A stretch of DNA of 64,000 bases from Methanohalophilus euhalobius. Lineage in GTDB: Archaea; Halobacteriota; Methanosarcinia; Methanosarcinales; Methanosarcinaceae. The stretch lies in NCBI RefSeq assembly GCF_900215215.1, contig NZ_OBDR01000003.1:62001-126000 (forward strand), written 5' to 3'. Positions 63,371 through 64,000 of the stretch are shown here, one piece after another. Every line of letters begins with the position of its first letter. Positions within the stretch are counted from its first letter, which is position 1. Below the pieces are notes generated by a model. The model saw nothing but the letters and a program-made list of their open reading frames with translations. It ran no database searches and was not told the DNA's origin. Position numbers and translations under genes: made by a program.

Positions 63371-63407
63371 GCGTAAGACCCCTTGAAGGGATTCTTACTT
63401 CTTTTTG
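63371..63407. terminator. terminator hairpin between convergent genes
   Basis: GTAAGACCCCTTGAAGGGATTCTTAC folds as CCCTTGAAGGG within GTAAG...CTTAC and is followed by TTCTTTTTG. It lies between the small membrane protein and the convergent DUF1699 gene and can serve both. Confidence 0.65.
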
Positions 63408-63412
63408 CAGAA

Positions 63413-63814
63413 TCAGGAATTCTGCTTCATCAGGAAAGTTATGAAATCCGGGCTTAAACGGGTTTCCTTGACCATTTTGTCGATAATTTCTTCTTCGGCA
63501 AGCCCTTCTTTCCTGAATTCTTCAATACGGTCATACACACTTCTGGATACTTCAGAATACTCGTTTATGTCTTTCCTGTGTCCCCATACATCGCCTTCAA
63601 GTAAGTCAATACCCTGCATTTCAAGATACATTCTTGCAGAGCTGGATATCGTTCTTTTATAGGAGCTGGGGATGTGCAGGGCCTTTACGTTGGGACATTT
63701 CATCACAAGGGAAAAAATATCCGTATTGGATGGCCTGAATGCGAGGTGAATAATCTCCTCATTTTCATCCAGGGTCTCGATTTCTTCTTTAGAACTGACT
63801 ACTCTTATTTTCAT
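63413..63814 (-). CDS. DUF1699 family protein
   Basis: This 133-residue protein reads MKIRVVSSKEEIETLDENEE, then AFRPSNTDIFSLVMKCPNVK and IPSSYKRTISSSARMYLEMQ. It ends with a helical region (DRIEEFRKEGLAEEEIIDKM). The family is known mainly from Methanosarcinales and has no known function; the middle looks DNA-binding-like but this is not established. I chose ATG 63814 because family members start at MKIRVV; an in-frame ATG lies at 63856. Confidence 0.8.
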   Translation of the reverse strand: MKIRVVSSKEEIETLDENEEIIHLAFRPSNTDIFSLVMKCPNVKALHIPSSYKRTISSSARMYLEMQGIDLLEGDVWGHRKDINEYSEVSRSVYDRIEEFRKEGLAEEEIIDKMVKETRLSPDFITFLMKQNS

Positions 63815-63957
63815 TTTAGGTCCCTTCTTCTTTGATGTCAATTTTTCAAGCGGCATAAAATCCTTTCAAAACTGACTTATAATTGTATATACATTAGTTA
63901 TTCTATATAAATTTTGTTAGGTCGAATTTAATTTAAATTAAAGGCGGTTTGTATTAA

Positions 63958-64000
63958 TATTTCCTGATGTTTCATTTTTAAAATGAAACTCCCATTTAAT
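63958..64000 (+). repeat. dispersed hairpin repeat, copy C (cut by right edge)
   Basis: GTTTCATTT (63969-63977), loop TTA, AAATGAAAC (63981-63989) form a perfect 9-bp stem, followed by TCCCATT as in copies A and B. The stem bases differ from those of copies A and B but still pair. Upstream similarity is weak. Confidence 0.5.

Overview
The window looks like chromosome from a methylotrophic methanogen of the Methanosarcinaceae (Methanohalophilus/Methanolobus/Methanococcoides-like). The grounds are coenzyme M genes of the cysteate-synthase type next to comDE, a methanogenesis-marker-16-type protein, an archaeal TATA-binding protein, AglB, cupin-type glucose-6-phosphate isomerase, a DUF1699 protein, TATA-box promoters, and TAG not used as a stop codon in any of the roughly 50 intact genes whose stops I checked. 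The genus is an inference. I saw no rRNA, tRNA or CRISPR array.

Layout. 1-970 is debris: the N-terminal part of an HtrA-type protease running off the left edge, then remnants of an integrase, a beta-helix surface protein and a winged-helix regulator. 1383-5201 is a tight four-gene operon: rhodanese protein, EgtD-family histidine methyltransferase, SufS-like desulfurase and SufE-like protein. Its residues match the anaerobic ergothioneine enzymes EanB and EanA; this is the most notable system here. 5318-6197 holds three small proteins (winged helix, zinc ribbon, cytochrome-b5-like). 6307-9869 is coenzyme M biosynthesis (cysteate synthase, comD, comE, and convergently the marker-16 protein). 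A Kef-type transporter follows.

12516-31190 is a surface-glycan region: AglB, a GDP-sugar epimerase/dehydratase with an in-frame TAG, glycosyltransferases, a Wzm/Wzt-like ABC exporter, a methyltransferase with a tandem 11-residue coiled-coil repeat, more glycosyltransferases, an epimerase and ManC. It resembles bacterial ABC-exported, chain-capped polysaccharide loci. From about 20.23 to 25.2 kb the DNA is markedly AT-rich, which suggests a swapped cassette. A decayed TnpB element lies at about 27.8-28.6 kb.

32205-45724 is mixed metabolism and metal handling: B12-dependent ribonucleotide reductase, a metal permease with an ArsR regulator, an iron-sulfur flavoprotein, an HtrA protease, a histidine kinase, a HIT protein, the feo operon, an uncharacterised Fe-S operon (DUF166, CGGC, ferredoxin, GXGXG) and cyclophilin. 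46074-59484 is on the minus strand: thiC, a dolichyl-phosphate-type glycosyltransferase, TBP, then scpB, scpA, smc, a coiled-coil protein, rad50 and mre11. The right end holds cupin-type isomerase, an NrpR-like effector-domain protein, a DHH phosphoesterase, a Holliday-junction-resolvase-like nuclease, a small membrane protein and DUF1699.

A dispersed element with a covarying 9-bp hairpin followed by TCCCATT occurs three times (12.26, 31.9 and 63.98 kb). Several genes (eanB, cysteate synthase, arsR) have TATA boxes placed so that transcripts would be nearly leaderless.
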